Below are positions 28,253 to 37,019 of a stretch of DNA of 64,000 nucleotides, in pieces; within the stretch, counting starts at the first letter, position 1; each line of letters begins with the position of its first letter. This DNA is from CAVVDY01 sp963815775. Lineage in GTDB: Bacteria; Acidobacteriota; Terriglobia; Terriglobales; Acidobacteriaceae. Both the position numbers and the translations under genes were made by a program. The notes below the pieces were generated by a model, which did not search any database, had not been told where the DNA came from, and saw only the letters and a list, made by a program, of their open reading frames with translations. Where the stretch lies: NCBI GenBank assembly GCA_963815775.1, contig CAWFIB010000016.1, forward strand, positions 224,552-288,551, given 5' to 3'.

Positions 28253-28669
28253 ATGGCAGCAAGAATCTATCTGTTTGAACGTTTCCTGGTCGACGAGCGT
28301 GAGCGTCTGCTGGTTTGCGATGGCCAGGTCATTCCACTGCGCAACAAAGTGTTTGAGACGCTTTGCGTCCTGGTGCGCAACCCCGGCCGTCTCATGCACA
28401 AGGAGGAGCTGATGAGGACTCTTTGGCCCAATATCACGGTCGAGGAGAACAATCTGCAGCACAATCTGAGTGTGTTGCGCAGAGTTTTTCGCCAGCGCAA
28501 CAACGGCGGAAAATTCATCGAGACCGTCTCCCGGCAGGGGTATCGATTCGTAGCGCCGGTTCACGCCATTGAAGACATAACCGGAAACTTGCTTGAGCTT
28601 GGCCCTTCCACCGGTCTCCACCCGGTGGGACGTGACCAAAATGCCTGCGATTTACAGTTGACGGGTTGA
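28253..28669 (+). CDS. Stand-alone winged-helix (OmpR/CadC-type) DNA-binding protein
   Basis: A 138-residue protein preceded by CAGGAGAAC. The Trans_reg_C winged helix occupies about residues 5-105, with PLRNKVFETLCVLVRNPGRL, HKEELMRTLWPNITVEENNL and the closing FIETVSRQGYRFVAPV. No receiver or membrane domain is attached. In Acidobacteria this wing commonly fronts CadC-like or TPR sensor proteins, so this may be a truncated member or a small regulator. Target unknown. Confidence 0.8.
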   Translation: MAARIYLFERFLVDERERLLVCDGQVIPLRNKVFETLCVLVRNPGRLMHKEELMRTLWPNITVEENNLQHNLSVLRRVFRQRNNGGKFIETVSRQGYRFVAPVHAIEDITGNLLELGPSTGLHPVGRDQNACDLQLTG

Positions 28670-28801
28670 TGAGCCGCAACTGGCCGTGCGCGCCTTGGAC
28701 TCGGAAATCCTGGCCGGCTGGCTAGGCGGTCTCTGCGTCCCTGGCGCGCCGGCGCCAATCTCCTGAAGCAATAATGCTGCTTTGCCGTAAGATGTTGCAG
28801 T

Positions 28802-30298
28802 ATGGCGACCGAAACCGCTGCCACCCGCCCCCCCATCGCAGAAGCCTACGCCAGCTTTCTCGACCGCTATCCCGAGTACGCCGAGACCGAGATCATCGAC
28901 CGGCTGCGCGCCACCGAATACCGTCGCCTGGATGAGCAGCATCAGGTTTATCTCGACTACACGGGCGGCTCTCTGTATTGCGATTCCCAGGTCGAGCAGC
29001 ACATCGATCTGCTGCGCACCAGTGTGCTCGGCAATCCCCACTCCCACAACCCGACCTCATCCGCCATGACGGAGCATGTCGAGCGCACGCGCCGGGCCGT
29101 GCTTGATTACTTCGGGGGCACTTCGGATTACATTCTGGTCTTTACCCAAAATGCCTCAGGCGCGCTCAAGCTGATTGGCGAGTCGTTTCCCTTCACCCCT
29201 GCCGGACGGCTGCTGCTCACCTTTGATAATCACAATTCGGTCAATGGAATTCGTGAATTCGCGCGCGCCAGGGGAGCACAGTTCTCCTATGCGCCGCTGC
29301 TGTCTCCGGAGTTGCGTCTCGACAGAAAGCTTCTCGATACCCTCCTCGATCAAGCCGACCCCGCACAGGACAATCTCTTCGCCTTTCCTGCCCAATCCAA
29401 CTTCTCCGGCGTCAAGCATCCCCTCGACCTGGTCAAGCGGGCCCAGGACAAAGGGTGGTGTGTGCTGCTCGACGCGGCGGCCTTTGTCCCTACCAATCCT
29501 CTGGACCTGCAGACGGTGCAGCCGGACTTCGTAGCCGTTTCCTTCTACAAGATGTTCGGCTATCCCACCGGCGTGGGTGCGCTGCTGATTCGTCGGCCGG
29601 TGTTCAACAAGCTAAGAAGGCCATGGTTCGCCGGAGGAACGGTCAACTTCGCCTCTGTACAGTCACGCTCGCACGTGCTCGCGCCCAACGAAGCCGCTTT
29701 CGAAGACGGGACGCTCAACTACTTGTCGATACCTGCGGTCGAAATCGGACTACGGCATATCAAAAGCATAGGCATCGACTGCATTGCACAACGCGTCCGC
29801 TGTCTCACCGGTTGGCTGTTGCAGGAATTATTGGCCCTGCGGCACAGCAATGGCCAGCTCATGGTGCGGATCTACGGTCCAGCCACTACCGAAGCGAGGG
29901 GTGGGACTATAACCTTCAACCTCTACGATCCGCATGGCCGCCTGCTGGATTATCGCCGGGTCGAGGAATTAGCGGGACAGCAGGGAATCTCGCTGCGCAG
30001 CGGGTGTTTCTGCAATCCGGGCGTGGGTGAAATTGCGGAAGGCCTGACCGAAGACGACATGAAGGCCGCCTACACCTTGGGTGACCAGGCCAATCTGATG
30101 AGCTTCATGCGCATGATGCAGGACCGGGGACACAAAAGCGCGGGCGCACTGCGCGTCTCCCTCGGCCTGGCCAGCAACTTTGCTGACGTGCAGCGCTTTC
30201 TCCAGTTCGTGACCGAATTTCGCGACCAGACTCAGCTTGCCATCGGCGATGTCACCTTCGACATTCAATCCTGCCGCATTATCCGCGATGGAAGCTGA
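28802..30298 (+). CDS. Class V aminotransferase, Moco-sulfurase/cysteine desulfurase-like
   Basis: A 498-residue PLP enzyme. The Schiff-base Lys is K250 in VAVSFYKMFGYPTGVGALLI, and the N-terminal YLDYTGGSLYCDSQVE and NPHSHNPTSSAMTEHVE resemble the N-terminal NifS-like domain of molybdenum cofactor sulfurase. A conserved Cys lies in RSGCFCNPGVGE, a candidate persulfide carrier. The MOSC domain of full-length Moco sulfurase is absent. It may sulfurate the cofactor of xanthine-oxidase family enzymes, or act as a general sulfur donor. Confidence 0.83.
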   Translation: MATETAATRPPIAEAYASFLDRYPEYAETEIIDRLRATEYRRLDEQHQVYLDYTGGSLYCDSQVEQHIDLLRTSVLGNPHSHNPTSSAMTEHVERTRRAVLDYFGGTSDYILVFTQNASGALKLIGESFPFTPAGRLLLTFDNHNSVNGIREFARARGAQFSYAPLLSPELRLDRKLLDTLLDQADPAQDNLFAFPAQSNFSGVKHPLDLVKRAQDKGWCVLLDAAAFVPTNPLDLQTVQPDFVAVSFYKMFGYPTGVGALLIRRPVFNKLRRPWFAGGTVNFASVQSRSHVLAPNEAAFEDGTLNYLSIPAVEIGLRHIKSIGIDCIAQRVRCLTGWLLQELLALRHSNGQLMVRIYGPATTEARGGTITFNLYDPHGRLLDYRRVEELAGQQGISLRSGCFCNPGVGEIAEGLTEDDMKAAYTLGDQANLMSFMRMMQDRGHKSAGALRVSLGLASNFADVQRFLQFVTEFRDQTQLAIGDVTFDIQSCRIIRDGS

Positions 30299-30313
30299 CC
30301 CTTCAGCATCCGC

Positions 30314-31558
30314 TCAACGCAGGCTCGGTTCTTCAATCGCTGTCGCTGTCGCCTCTGCCCCGTTACGAATCTCCCCGGGAATGGCGTCCAATGCTTGCCG
30401 GAGATCGGCAACCAAGTCTTCTACATCTTCGATTCCAACCGAATAACGCACCAGGCCGTCGCTGAAACCCGCCGCCCGGCGGGCCTCAGGTGACATGCCG
30501 GCGTGGGTCATCGATGCCGGGTGCTCGACCAGCGTTTCCACGCCGCCCAGCGACACCGCCAGCGTCGCCAGATGTACGTGGTCCATCAGCGCCCGGCCCG
30601 CCTCCATCCCGCCTCTGAGTTCGAAGCTGATCATCGACCCGAAGCCCTTCATCTGGCGTGCAGCCAACTCGTGCTGGGGATGCGATTCCAGTCCGATATA
30701 GCGCACGCGGCTGATCTCCGGCTGTTTCTCCAGCCAGCGCGCAATCTGCATGGCATTGCTTTGCGCCCGCTCAATGCGAATCCCCAGCGTCTTCAATCCG
30801 CGAATCACCATGAACGCCTGGTGCGGGTCCATGTTGCATCCCGAATTCACCATGGTCTTGCGCAAGCGCTGGTAGATGTCCTTGTCCTTCGCAACCAGCA
30901 CGCCCCCAACAATGTCCGCATGACCATTAATGAACTTGGTCACGGAATGCAGCACAACGTCGGCGCCGAGATTCAAGGGCTGCTGTAGATAGGGGCTGGC
31001 AAACGTGTTATCCACGACGACCAGGCAACCATGCTGGTGCGCGATCTCAGCCACGGCCGTAATGTCGGTGACTTGCATCGTCGGGTTCGCCGGAGTCTCC
31101 ACATAAACCAGCCGCGTGTTAGGACGCATCGCGCCGAGGACCTGGCGCAGATCGCAGGTATCCACATAGCTGGATCCGACCCCGAAGCGCGAAAAGTCCT
31201 TCTCCATCAGGCCGCGGCTCGGGCCATACACTGAAGCCGTACTCACGATGTGGTCGCCCGCCGAGAGCAGCGCCAGGTAAGCGGTACACACCGCCGCCAT
31301 CCCGGAACTGGTGGCAATTCCTCCGCAGCCATTTTCCAGTTCGGCGACGGCGTCCTCCAGGACTCGAATCGTGGGGTTGCCGATGCGGGTGTAGATGTAT
31401 CCATCCTCCGTGCCGGCAAACAGGGCGGCGCCATGCTCGGCATTGCGAAAGGCAAAGGTCGAGGTCTGATAGATCGGCACATTGACCGATCCCGTGGCAT
31501 CCGCTTTGAACCCGCTATGAATCAGCTTGCTGTTGATTCCAAGGTGTTTCGTGTCCAT
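30314..31558 (-). CDS. Trans-sulfuration PLP enzyme (cystathionine/methionine gamma-lyase family)
   Basis: A 414-residue protein from ATG 31558 (MDTKHLGINSKLIHSGF), with AAAGGAAACAGG upstream. The PLP Lys is in VLHSVTKFINGHADIVGG (near residue 210); VYVETPANPTMQVTDI and VDNTFASPYLQQP are family motifs. Methionine gamma-lyases usually carry a Cys after Tyr-Gly (YGC); here it is VYGPS, so cystathionine gamma-lyase or gamma-synthase activity is as likely. Convergent with the class V aminotransferase (15 bp between stops). Confidence 0.87.
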   Translation of the reverse strand: MDTKHLGINSKLIHSGFKADATGSVNVPIYQTSTFAFRNAEHGAALFAGTEDGYIYTRIGNPTIRVLEDAVAELENGCGGIATSSGMAAVCTAYLALLSAGDHIVSTASVYGPSRGLMEKDFSRFGVGSSYVDTCDLRQVLGAMRPNTRLVYVETPANPTMQVTDITAVAEIAHQHGCLVVVDNTFASPYLQQPLNLGADVVLHSVTKFINGHADIVGGVLVAKDKDIYQRLRKTMVNSGCNMDPHQAFMVIRGLKTLGIRIERAQSNAMQIARWLEKQPEISRVRYIGLESHPQHELAARQMKGFGSMISFELRGGMEAGRALMDHVHLATLAVSLGGVETLVEHPASMTHAGMSPEARRAAGFSDGLVRYSVGIEDVEDLVADLRQALDAIPGEIRNGAEATATAIEEPSLR

Positions 31559-31737
31559 CCTGTTTCCTTTCAAGCCAGGAATTCCCCACGTCAATAAACT
31601 TAGGGATAATTGGCGCCGAGCAAACCTTTCAGTATTCTCCGGCCTTGCCCGACGCTCAGTGATCTATGCCACAGCTTGCGGTGACCAGCATATCGCGCTA
31701 CCCAGGCTGATGAAAAACCCTCCGCCGGACTGTATTG

Positions 31738-31830
31738 CAGGGGCACAGCTCTAGCTGCGCCGTCCACGCCGTCATTCTTGTTTGAAGGGGCGCAGCTTTA
31801 GCTGCGCCGTCTACGCCGTAATTCTTGACA
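31738..31830. repeat. Two family 1 hairpin repeats in tandem
   Basis: GGGGCACAGCTCTAGCTGCG and TTGAAGGGGCGCAGCTTTAG (arms CGCAGC/GCTGCG) lie 47 bp apart with matching 3' text (CGCCGTC.ACGCCGT.ATTCTTG). A further hairpin GCCGACGCTAGTCGGC follows at about 31837. They fill the 370-bp gap between the gamma-lyase start and the cytochrome c gene. Confidence 0.85.
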
Positions 31831-31931
31831 TCGCGAGCCGACGCTAGTCGGCGAGCGATCACTGTTCCCGACTTTTTCAGAACCCGGCTCAGCCGTTCTT
31901 ACGGTCTCAATCTACAAAAACAAGCCGCGCC

Positions 31932-32426
31932 CTATTTGCTACCGCAATGATGTGTACAACCATTGCAACCGCGATCGCCGCAGTGTCCCTGCAGGCTCGC
32001 GCACCTTGCCTGGGCGGCGCCGCCATCATTTGTCGCGGATCGTCCGGACCGGGCTTCCAGCGTCAGCCGCGACTCCAGGAAACTGACAAGCTGCCAGCGC
32101 TGCTGCCGGCTGAGCTGCGACCACGACGGCATGCCCTGACCGATACTGCCGTGCGTAATGAACCAGAACACTTCGCCTGGCCTGGCAGTCTCCAGGGCTG
32201 GAGTGTCGAGCGATGGCGCAGCGCCCCTGCCCTGCAAGTCGCCGCCATGGCATCGGGCACAGCTTTGCATGTAAACCTTTCTGCCATCCGCAGCCGCCGA
32301 CGTATCGTCGGCAAGAGGATTGGTCACTGTCGCGGAGGAGGCCGGAGCACCATGAAAAGTCTGGGCACAAAGCAGCGAGGGTAGGATCCATGAGAGGGCC
32401 AAAACAAAAGCAATTCTAAGCTTCAT
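31932..32426 (-). CDS. Exported cytochrome c with Cys-rich C-terminal tail
   Basis: A 164-residue protein from ATG 32426, with AGGAG 9 bases upstream. A signal peptide (MKLRIAFVLALSWILPSLLC) precedes a single class I heme site CARCH (C56, C59, H60), with Met in GQGMPSW as the likely distal ligand. After about residue 130 comes an unusual tail with Cys and His spaced CASLQGHCGDRGCNGCTHHC, which may bind a second metal. It is a periplasmic electron carrier; the last gene of a minus-strand group with the sigma factor. Confidence 0.85.
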   Translation of the reverse strand: MKLRIAFVLALSWILPSLLCAQTFHGAPASSATVTNPLADDTSAAADGRKVYMQSCARCHGGDLQGRGAAPSLDTPALETARPGEVFWFITHGSIGQGMPSWSQLSRQQRWQLVSFLESRLTLEARSGRSATNDGGAAQARCASLQGHCGDRGCNGCTHHCGSK

Positions 32427-32506
32427 GGCGGAATACTCCTGCAAGAGAAATACCGCGAAAGCTCACCGTTTGCCATGACGCGGGTCACCTGTCTGCGTGA
32501 CCGCTC

Positions 32507-33403
32507 TCAGTTCGCCTTTGCCGATGCGGCTTTTCTGGCAAGTGCCAGTTGTGCTCTCTGGTACTGTTGCAGAAGATCGCGCGTCACTTTGTCCTTGTTC
32601 GGAAGCTCGCAGGGGGGCTGATACGACCGGCACTGTTTGACCACGTTCTCCAGGTTGTCGAGAAACACCTGGCAAGGCTCGCAGTCGCCAATGTGCTTCT
32701 GCATCTCTTCGCAGACGGCGTCATCCACCACTCCATCCAGGTAATCCGAAAGCGCCGCAAACAACTGACGACATCCTTTTGGCTTCGCATGCCCAGCTTG
32801 CTTGCGCCCTGTCCCCGTCGCCTTGCCATCCTTCTTGACGCGCGCCAGTTCTTTACGAACCAGCAGTCTGGCACGATGCAGCCGGACCCGCACCGTACCC
32901 TCGCGCAGTCCCATCACGCGTGCCACTTCGCCGCTTGCCAGCCCTTCCATGTCATGCAGCACCAGAACGAAGCGGTACTGCGGAGGCAACTTCAATATGG
33001 CGCGGCGCAACCGGTCGGAAGCCTCATTGCTCAGTACCGTCGATTCCGGGCTTGGACTGCTGCTCGCCAGCAACTCCTGCAGCTCGCGGCCGTCTGGCAT
33101 CAACGCATCCAGCGACAGGTTGATTTTCGACGAAAACTTCGCGCCCCGCCGATTCATCAGGCAGCGATTGCGCGCCACTTTGTACAGCCACACCGAGAGC
33201 GCCTGCGCGTTTTCAAACTTGGGCAGATAGGGAAGCGACTTCAGCAGCACGTCCTGCATGGTGTCCTCGGCATCTTGCGGGTGACCGCAGACCTTCATGC
33301 TGAACGAGAAAACCGTGTTTTGTAGGAGTCCCAGGGCCCGTTCGATCGAAGACGATTCGTTGCTGTGGATCAGCTCCAGCGCTTGCTCAACATCGGCCCG
33401 CAT
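32507..33403 (-). CDS. ECF-type sigma-70 factor fused to a zinc-finger (zf-HC2) domain
   Basis: A 298-residue protein. Sigma region 2 spans about residues 20-90 (CGHPQDAEDTMQDVLLKSLP, SVWLYKVARNRCLMNRR) and region 4 about 135-185 (LPPQYRFVLVLHDMEGLAS, then EVARVMGLREGTVRVRLHRA). A C-terminal segment from about 210 has CRQLFAALSDYLDG and HIGDCEPC, the zf-HC2 motif usually found in anti-sigma factors. The fusion suggests self-contained redox or metal control of the sigma factor. It sits with DUF302, FmdB-like and cytochrome c genes. Confidence 0.87.
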   Translation of the reverse strand: MRADVEQALELIHSNESSSIERALGLLQNTVFSFSMKVCGHPQDAEDTMQDVLLKSLPYLPKFENAQALSVWLYKVARNRCLMNRRGAKFSSKINLSLDALMPDGRELQELLASSSPSPESTVLSNEASDRLRRAILKLPPQYRFVLVLHDMEGLASGEVARVMGLREGTVRVRLHRARLLVRKELARVKKDGKATGTGRKQAGHAKPKGCRQLFAALSDYLDGVVDDAVCEEMQKHIGDCEPCQVFLDNLENVVKQCRSYQPPCELPNKDKVTRDLLQQYQRAQLALARKAASAKAN

Positions 33404-33448
33404 ACTTCTTAAGATAGCCGAGGAGCAAAGCCTGCGCCAATCGGCACG

Positions 33449-33829
33449 TCAGGCTGCTTCATTCATGATGGCAAAGATCTCCCGCTCAATCTCCGACGCC
33501 AGTTCCTCCACGCCCTTCAGGCCGGTTGCCCTCATCAGGTCGCTCGGGCTGGCAGTCGCAATCACCAGACGGTTATCTTCCGCAAAAATAGCGATACGGC
33601 ACGGAAGCATGACGGAGACGCTCATGTCGTGACCCAGCGCCTTCGATGCCGCTTGCGGATTGCAAACGTCATAGATACGGCACTCCCTGCCGAGTTCAAT
33701 GCCCTTGTTGCTCAGGGTTTGCTTAAGATCGAGCACATTCAGCACCCCGAACTGGTGGCGCTGCGCCGCCTCGCGAATTGCCTGGTCGAGTTCTGCCAGC
33801 GGCTTCGATGAGTGTACCGAGTAGATCAT
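33449..33829 (-). CDS. DUF302-domain protein
   Basis: A 126-residue protein from ATG 33829 with TTGGAGCAAGCA upstream. It matches DUF302: SSKPLAELDQAIREAAQRHQF at the N-terminus, YDVCNPQAASKALGHD and SVMLPCRIAIFAEDNRL in the middle. The two Cys (in DVCNP and LPCRI) are typical and might bind a metal or thiol. Function unknown. Upstream of the sigma factor on the same strand. Confidence 0.83.
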   Translation of the reverse strand: MIYSVHSSKPLAELDQAIREAAQRHQFGVLNVLDLKQTLSNKGIELGRECRIYDVCNPQAASKALGHDMSVSVMLPCRIAIFAEDNRLVIATASPSDLMRATGLKGVEELASEIEREIFAIMNEAA

Positions 33830-33906
33830 TGCTTGCTCCAATCCATGGAACGAACCATTGCTGAAATGCGAACCCGGCAGCCGCACCGGCCGCCCGATTA
33901 GGACCC

Positions 33907-34086
33907 TCAACGGAAGCGGCCCGATCCCGAATTGCTGCACCCTCCCGTGGCAAAGGTGGAGAGCAGCCGCTCAATGTGTTCCGAACCGCAGTCCGGGCAG
34001 CGAACCTCGCGGTCGTCATCGCTCATGCGGCGAAGTTTCTCAAAGTTGCTGCCGCAGGTGTAACAGATGTAGTCGTACAGAGGCAT
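33907..34086 (-). CDS. FmdB-family zinc-ribbon protein
   Basis: A 59-residue protein from ATG 34086, preceded by GGAAAGCGAA. It starts MPLYDYICYTCGSNFEKLRR and has two CxxC pairs (CYTC, CPDC), the FmdB zinc ribbon, then a Gly/Ser-rich end. Role uncertain; FmdB-like proteins are suspected regulators. It appears to be the first gene of the minus-strand group with DUF302, sigma factor and cytochrome c. Confidence 0.85.
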   Translation of the reverse strand: MPLYDYICYTCGSNFEKLRRMSDDDREVRCPDCGSEHIERLLSTFATGGCSNSGSGRFR

Positions 34087-34380
34087 TTCGCTTTCCGTGC
34101 TATCAGATGCAAACTGGCCGCAATAGGCGAACAAGGGTCATTGCTGCGATTCTCGTGCCGATCAAGGCCGCCTTCTTTCAGCCGTTAAATAAATGCCGCG
34201 CCCGGCGAAACCGTTACCGGCTTTTTGGGCACTTCGGGTCGTCGCGCCCCCCGAAAAGCACGAAAACCTCGCGCCGGAAAAACAGTGCCGGTGTATAGTG
34301 TTGGGCACTCTGAGCGCCACTATCAAGTTCCTGTACACCGGGTTTTGCAAAATGCGCCGGATCGAAAGCGAGGCGACATC

Positions 34381-35085
34381 TTGAAACTAGCCGACGGCAT
34401 TCACTACGTGCGTCAGACCTTTGGCGGCCACGTGCACGCCTTCCTGCTGGATGATGGCAATGGGCTCACCCTGATCGACGCCCTCTACGACACCGACGCG
34501 CATCGCATCCTCGATGAGATTCGCGCCATGGGACGCCAGCCCTCCGACCTGAAGAACATCATCGCCACCCACGCTCACCGCTCCCATATCGGCGGCATGG
34601 CGGTGCTCAAGGAGATGACCAACGCCCGCACCTACTCCCACGAGTGGGAGGCCGGCATCATCGAAGGCCAGCGCAAGTCCACCCGCGTCTCGATCTGGCC
34701 CAAGCCTCCACTGAAGGCCTACTACACCCAATTCGGGCTGGCTCTCGGCTTCGATGGCCACAAGCCCTGCCTGGTCGATCAGCCTCTAAAAGAAGCCGAC
34801 CACATCGGACCGCTGACCATCGTCTCCACGCCCGGCCACACACCGGGCTGTCTTTCGTTCTATTGGCCGGAAAAGAAGGCCCTGTTCGTCGGTGACGTGA
34901 TCGTGACCTGGCCGCGCGTAGAAGCCGGCTGGCGCGGCCTCACCATGGACATGAAGGAGAACGTCAAATCAGTCGGCAAGCTCTCCGATTTCGGCGACAT
35001 CGACATCGTCGGCGTCGGCCACGGCGAACCCATCCCCGAAGGCGGCATCGAGGTGCTGAAGAAGCTAAGAGAGCAAAAGGTCTAG
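34381..35085 (+). CDS. MBL-fold metallo-hydrolase with altered metal motif
   Basis: A 234-residue protein from TTG 34381 (MKLADGIHYVRQTFGGHV), with GCGAGGCG upstream. The metallo-beta-lactamase HxHxDH motif reads HAHRSH (residues 64-69), with Ser replacing the Asp that binds the second metal. Other landmarks remain: VSTPGHTPGCLSF, LFVGDVIVTW and VGVGHGEP. It may be a one-metal or altered enzyme. Substrate unknown. A TATAGT hexamer at 34294 may belong to its promoter. Confidence 0.8.
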   Translation: MKLADGIHYVRQTFGGHVHAFLLDDGNGLTLIDALYDTDAHRILDEIRAMGRQPSDLKNIIATHAHRSHIGGMAVLKEMTNARTYSHEWEAGIIEGQRKSTRVSIWPKPPLKAYYTQFGLALGFDGHKPCLVDQPLKEADHIGPLTIVSTPGHTPGCLSFYWPEKKALFVGDVIVTWPRVEAGWRGLTMDMKENVKSVGKLSDFGDIDIVGVGHGEPIPEGGIEVLKKLREQKV

Positions 35086-35128
35086 TGTCCCGTCCCGCAA
35101 GTTATTGACGCAGGCTCAACTCGCTTTG

Positions 35129-35292
35129 AAAGGGCCAGGTTTCAGCCCCTGAGGGTTTTGAAGGGGCACGGCTTTAGCCGCGCCGTTCAGGCCAGCAAAG
35201 TGCGGGTTTCAGCCCCTGAGAGTTTTGAAGGGGCACGGCTTTAGCCGCGCCGTTCAGGCCAGCAAAGTGCGGGCTTCAGCCCCTGAGGGAGC
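35129..35292. repeat. Tandem family 1 hairpin repeats (67-bp unit)
   Basis: A partial unit is followed by two near-identical 67-bp units starting at 35156 and 35223, each TTTTGAAGGGGCACGGCTTT then a mismatched stem (CACGGC/GCCGCG) and GGG.TTCAGCCCCTGAG. The 445-bp gap between the MBL gene and the next gene is otherwise featureless. Confidence 0.9.
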
Positions 35293-35529
35293 GCTGTCAA
35301 ATCACGGCATGGTGTTGAAGGAACTTCAAGGACAGCACATTAGCCGGCCCCGCAGCCCTGCACCTGCTTCCGACTGGCTCACGAGCGGACGTGACCTCCG
35401 TCACGCATCAACGTGCACGCGGGAAAAAATGGAAACAGAACCTCGGCAACTGCGTTCATCAAAGTAGTGGGACGTCCCCGGAAGGACGGTCCCGCAACCC
35501 ATAAGAACGATTCATCCGAGGAGACGCTC

Positions 35530-35946
35530 ATGCACAATCGTATCGTCTTATTCTGCTTCTTCCTGATCGCGTCGTTTGGCTACGCATTCGGCCAAGCCTC
35601 ACAAGGCATGCCCCATCGTTACGATCCCGCAACCGAAACCACCGTCACCGGTACTGTGGAACAAGTGAATCATCCCCAGGGTCCCAACGGGATGATCGGA
35701 ACTCACGTCGACCTCAAAACCGAAGCCGGAGTCTTTGACGTCCACATCGGTCCGGAGACCTTCATCACCAAACAGGGATTCTCGTTCGAAAAGGGCGACA
35801 CCCTGACCGTCACCGGCTCCAAGCAGGTCTTGAACGGCAAGGACTCGATCATCGCCAGGGAGATCAAGAAGGGCGACAAGGTCCTGACCCTGCGAAGCCC
35901 CAATGGAATTCCCAAATGGTCGCGTAGAGGTGCGACAACCAACTAG
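35530..35946 (+). CDS. Small secreted protein, possible OB-fold
   Basis: A 138-residue protein from ATG 35530 with GAGGAGACGCTC upstream. A signal peptide (RIVLFCFFLIASFGYAFGQA) is followed by a compact beta-rich domain (TETTVTGTVEQVNHPQG, GDTLTVTGSKQVLNGKDSII) resembling periplasmic OB-fold proteins of DUF5666 type. Function unknown. No operon partner. Confidence 0.7.
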   Translation: MHNRIVLFCFFLIASFGYAFGQASQGMPHRYDPATETTVTGTVEQVNHPQGPNGMIGTHVDLKTEAGVFDVHIGPETFITKQGFSFEKGDTLTVTGSKQVLNGKDSIIAREIKKGDKVLTLRSPNGIPKWSRRGATTN

Positions 35947-36021
35947 AAGCCGTCTCATAAATCGGGCTTGCTTCAGCGGCCGTTCGAGCCGCCGTGAATG
36001 CGGAATTTAGCCCCTGAGGGA
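35945..36021. repeat. Diverged family 1 repeat
   Basis: TAGAAGCCGTCTCATAAATC, GGCTTGCTTCAGCGGCCG and TTTAGCCCCTGAGGG parallel the copy at 8918-9010 but the stem is degraded. It begins in the stop codon region of the preceding gene. Confidence 0.6.
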
Positions 36022-36239
36022 AAGCAAGCTTTAGCTCTCCCGGTTCATCATTGAGACCTCTAGATTTCTCATCGCCTACCACTGATCGCGGTGACAACCA
36101 AGGCGGCGCAAACTTTAACTTGTCGCCGCCTTCTTCATATGGCACACAACTAGCGTTTCCCAGGCTCTCCTGCGAGCCTGCCTTCGAGCACAGTTACTCA
36201 AAGCGGCCGAAGCGCCGCGATCCTATCTCTATATCCCTA

Positions 36240-37019
36240 CTACTTGAACCATGGCCAATACGACGAAGACGGCACCAGGTCTCCACCCAGGCTGCACGTG
36301 GCATTTTTCCCCGACAACTGATACTCGCCATAGAACACGGGACACTTACAGTTGGCCGTCCCGTCCGCATTGAGCCGGCACGGCGCCGTCATGCAGGCCG
36401 CGTACGGACCTTTCGGACAGGCGGTGACCGGCGCCCCTGGAGTCTGAAGGGCCTTCAAGATCTCAGAACGCGATTCGCTATCAAAGGTGGAGATCACGTC
36501 CGCCCCGGGAATCAGGGCTCCATCGTTCAGAAACTTGCAAACCGGCGCCGAGTCCGTGTCCTTGCACAGGGAACCGTCCGTACCACACTTCTTGACCGTG
36601 GCCAGATACACCGGGTAGTTCAGAATCGCCGTCATCAGCGTGTAGTTGGTCTCGCTGCCGACGGTGCACAGGCAATTGGCCGAGCGGCCATCAGGGGCAA
36701 GATGGCAGGGATACGGATCGGGGCCGGAATGGAAACACAGCGCGTACTGTGGCGAGCACGCTAGCATCTCCGAGGGCTTTTCCACCGTGTCCCGGTACGC
36801 GGGTCCGTATTTCGTCGTCCAGTTCTTCGAATTGTCCCAGAACAACTGATTGTCAGGTACGAACTGCTCGAGCCAGTTCGCCGGATCCGCCCAATAGGAC
36901 GCCGGATTCTCTGTTGCCGGCGGTTGAGCATTGATGGATTGTGCTGCCATCGAGCTGGCAAAGCCAAAGGCCACGAGCAATGTCAGAGCTAATACCATTA
37001 GCCATCGCACTTGTCGCAT
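36240..37019 (-). CDS. Secreted Cys-rich protein of unknown function
   Basis: A 259-residue protein from ATG 37019 with GGGGGGAG upstream and a signal peptide (MRQVRWLMVLALTLLVAFGF). The mature part has many paired Cys and two related segments: PCHLAPDGRSANCLCTVGSE and PCRLNADGTANCKCPVFYGE. That spacing implies an internal duplication of a small disulfide-bonded unit. No family recognised. An AT-rich upstream region (37090-37130) could hold its promoter. Confidence 0.7.
   Translation of the reverse strand: MRQVRWLMVLALTLLVAFGFASSMAAQSINAQPPATENPASYWADPANWLEQFVPDNQLFWDNSKNWTTKYGPAYRDTVEKPSEMLACSPQYALCFHSGPDPYPCHLAPDGRSANCLCTVGSETNYTLMTAILNYPVYLATVKKCGTDGSLCKDTDSAPVCKFLNDGALIPGADVISTFDSESRSEILKALQTPGAPVTACPKGPYAACMTAPCRLNADGTANCKCPVFYGEYQLSGKNATCSLGGDLVPSSSYWPWFK

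Noticed and set aside
27791..28639. Long minus-strand frame opposite the winged-helix gene
   Set aside because: The plus strand holds a clear winged-helix domain with a good ribosome site; the minus frame is its shadow.
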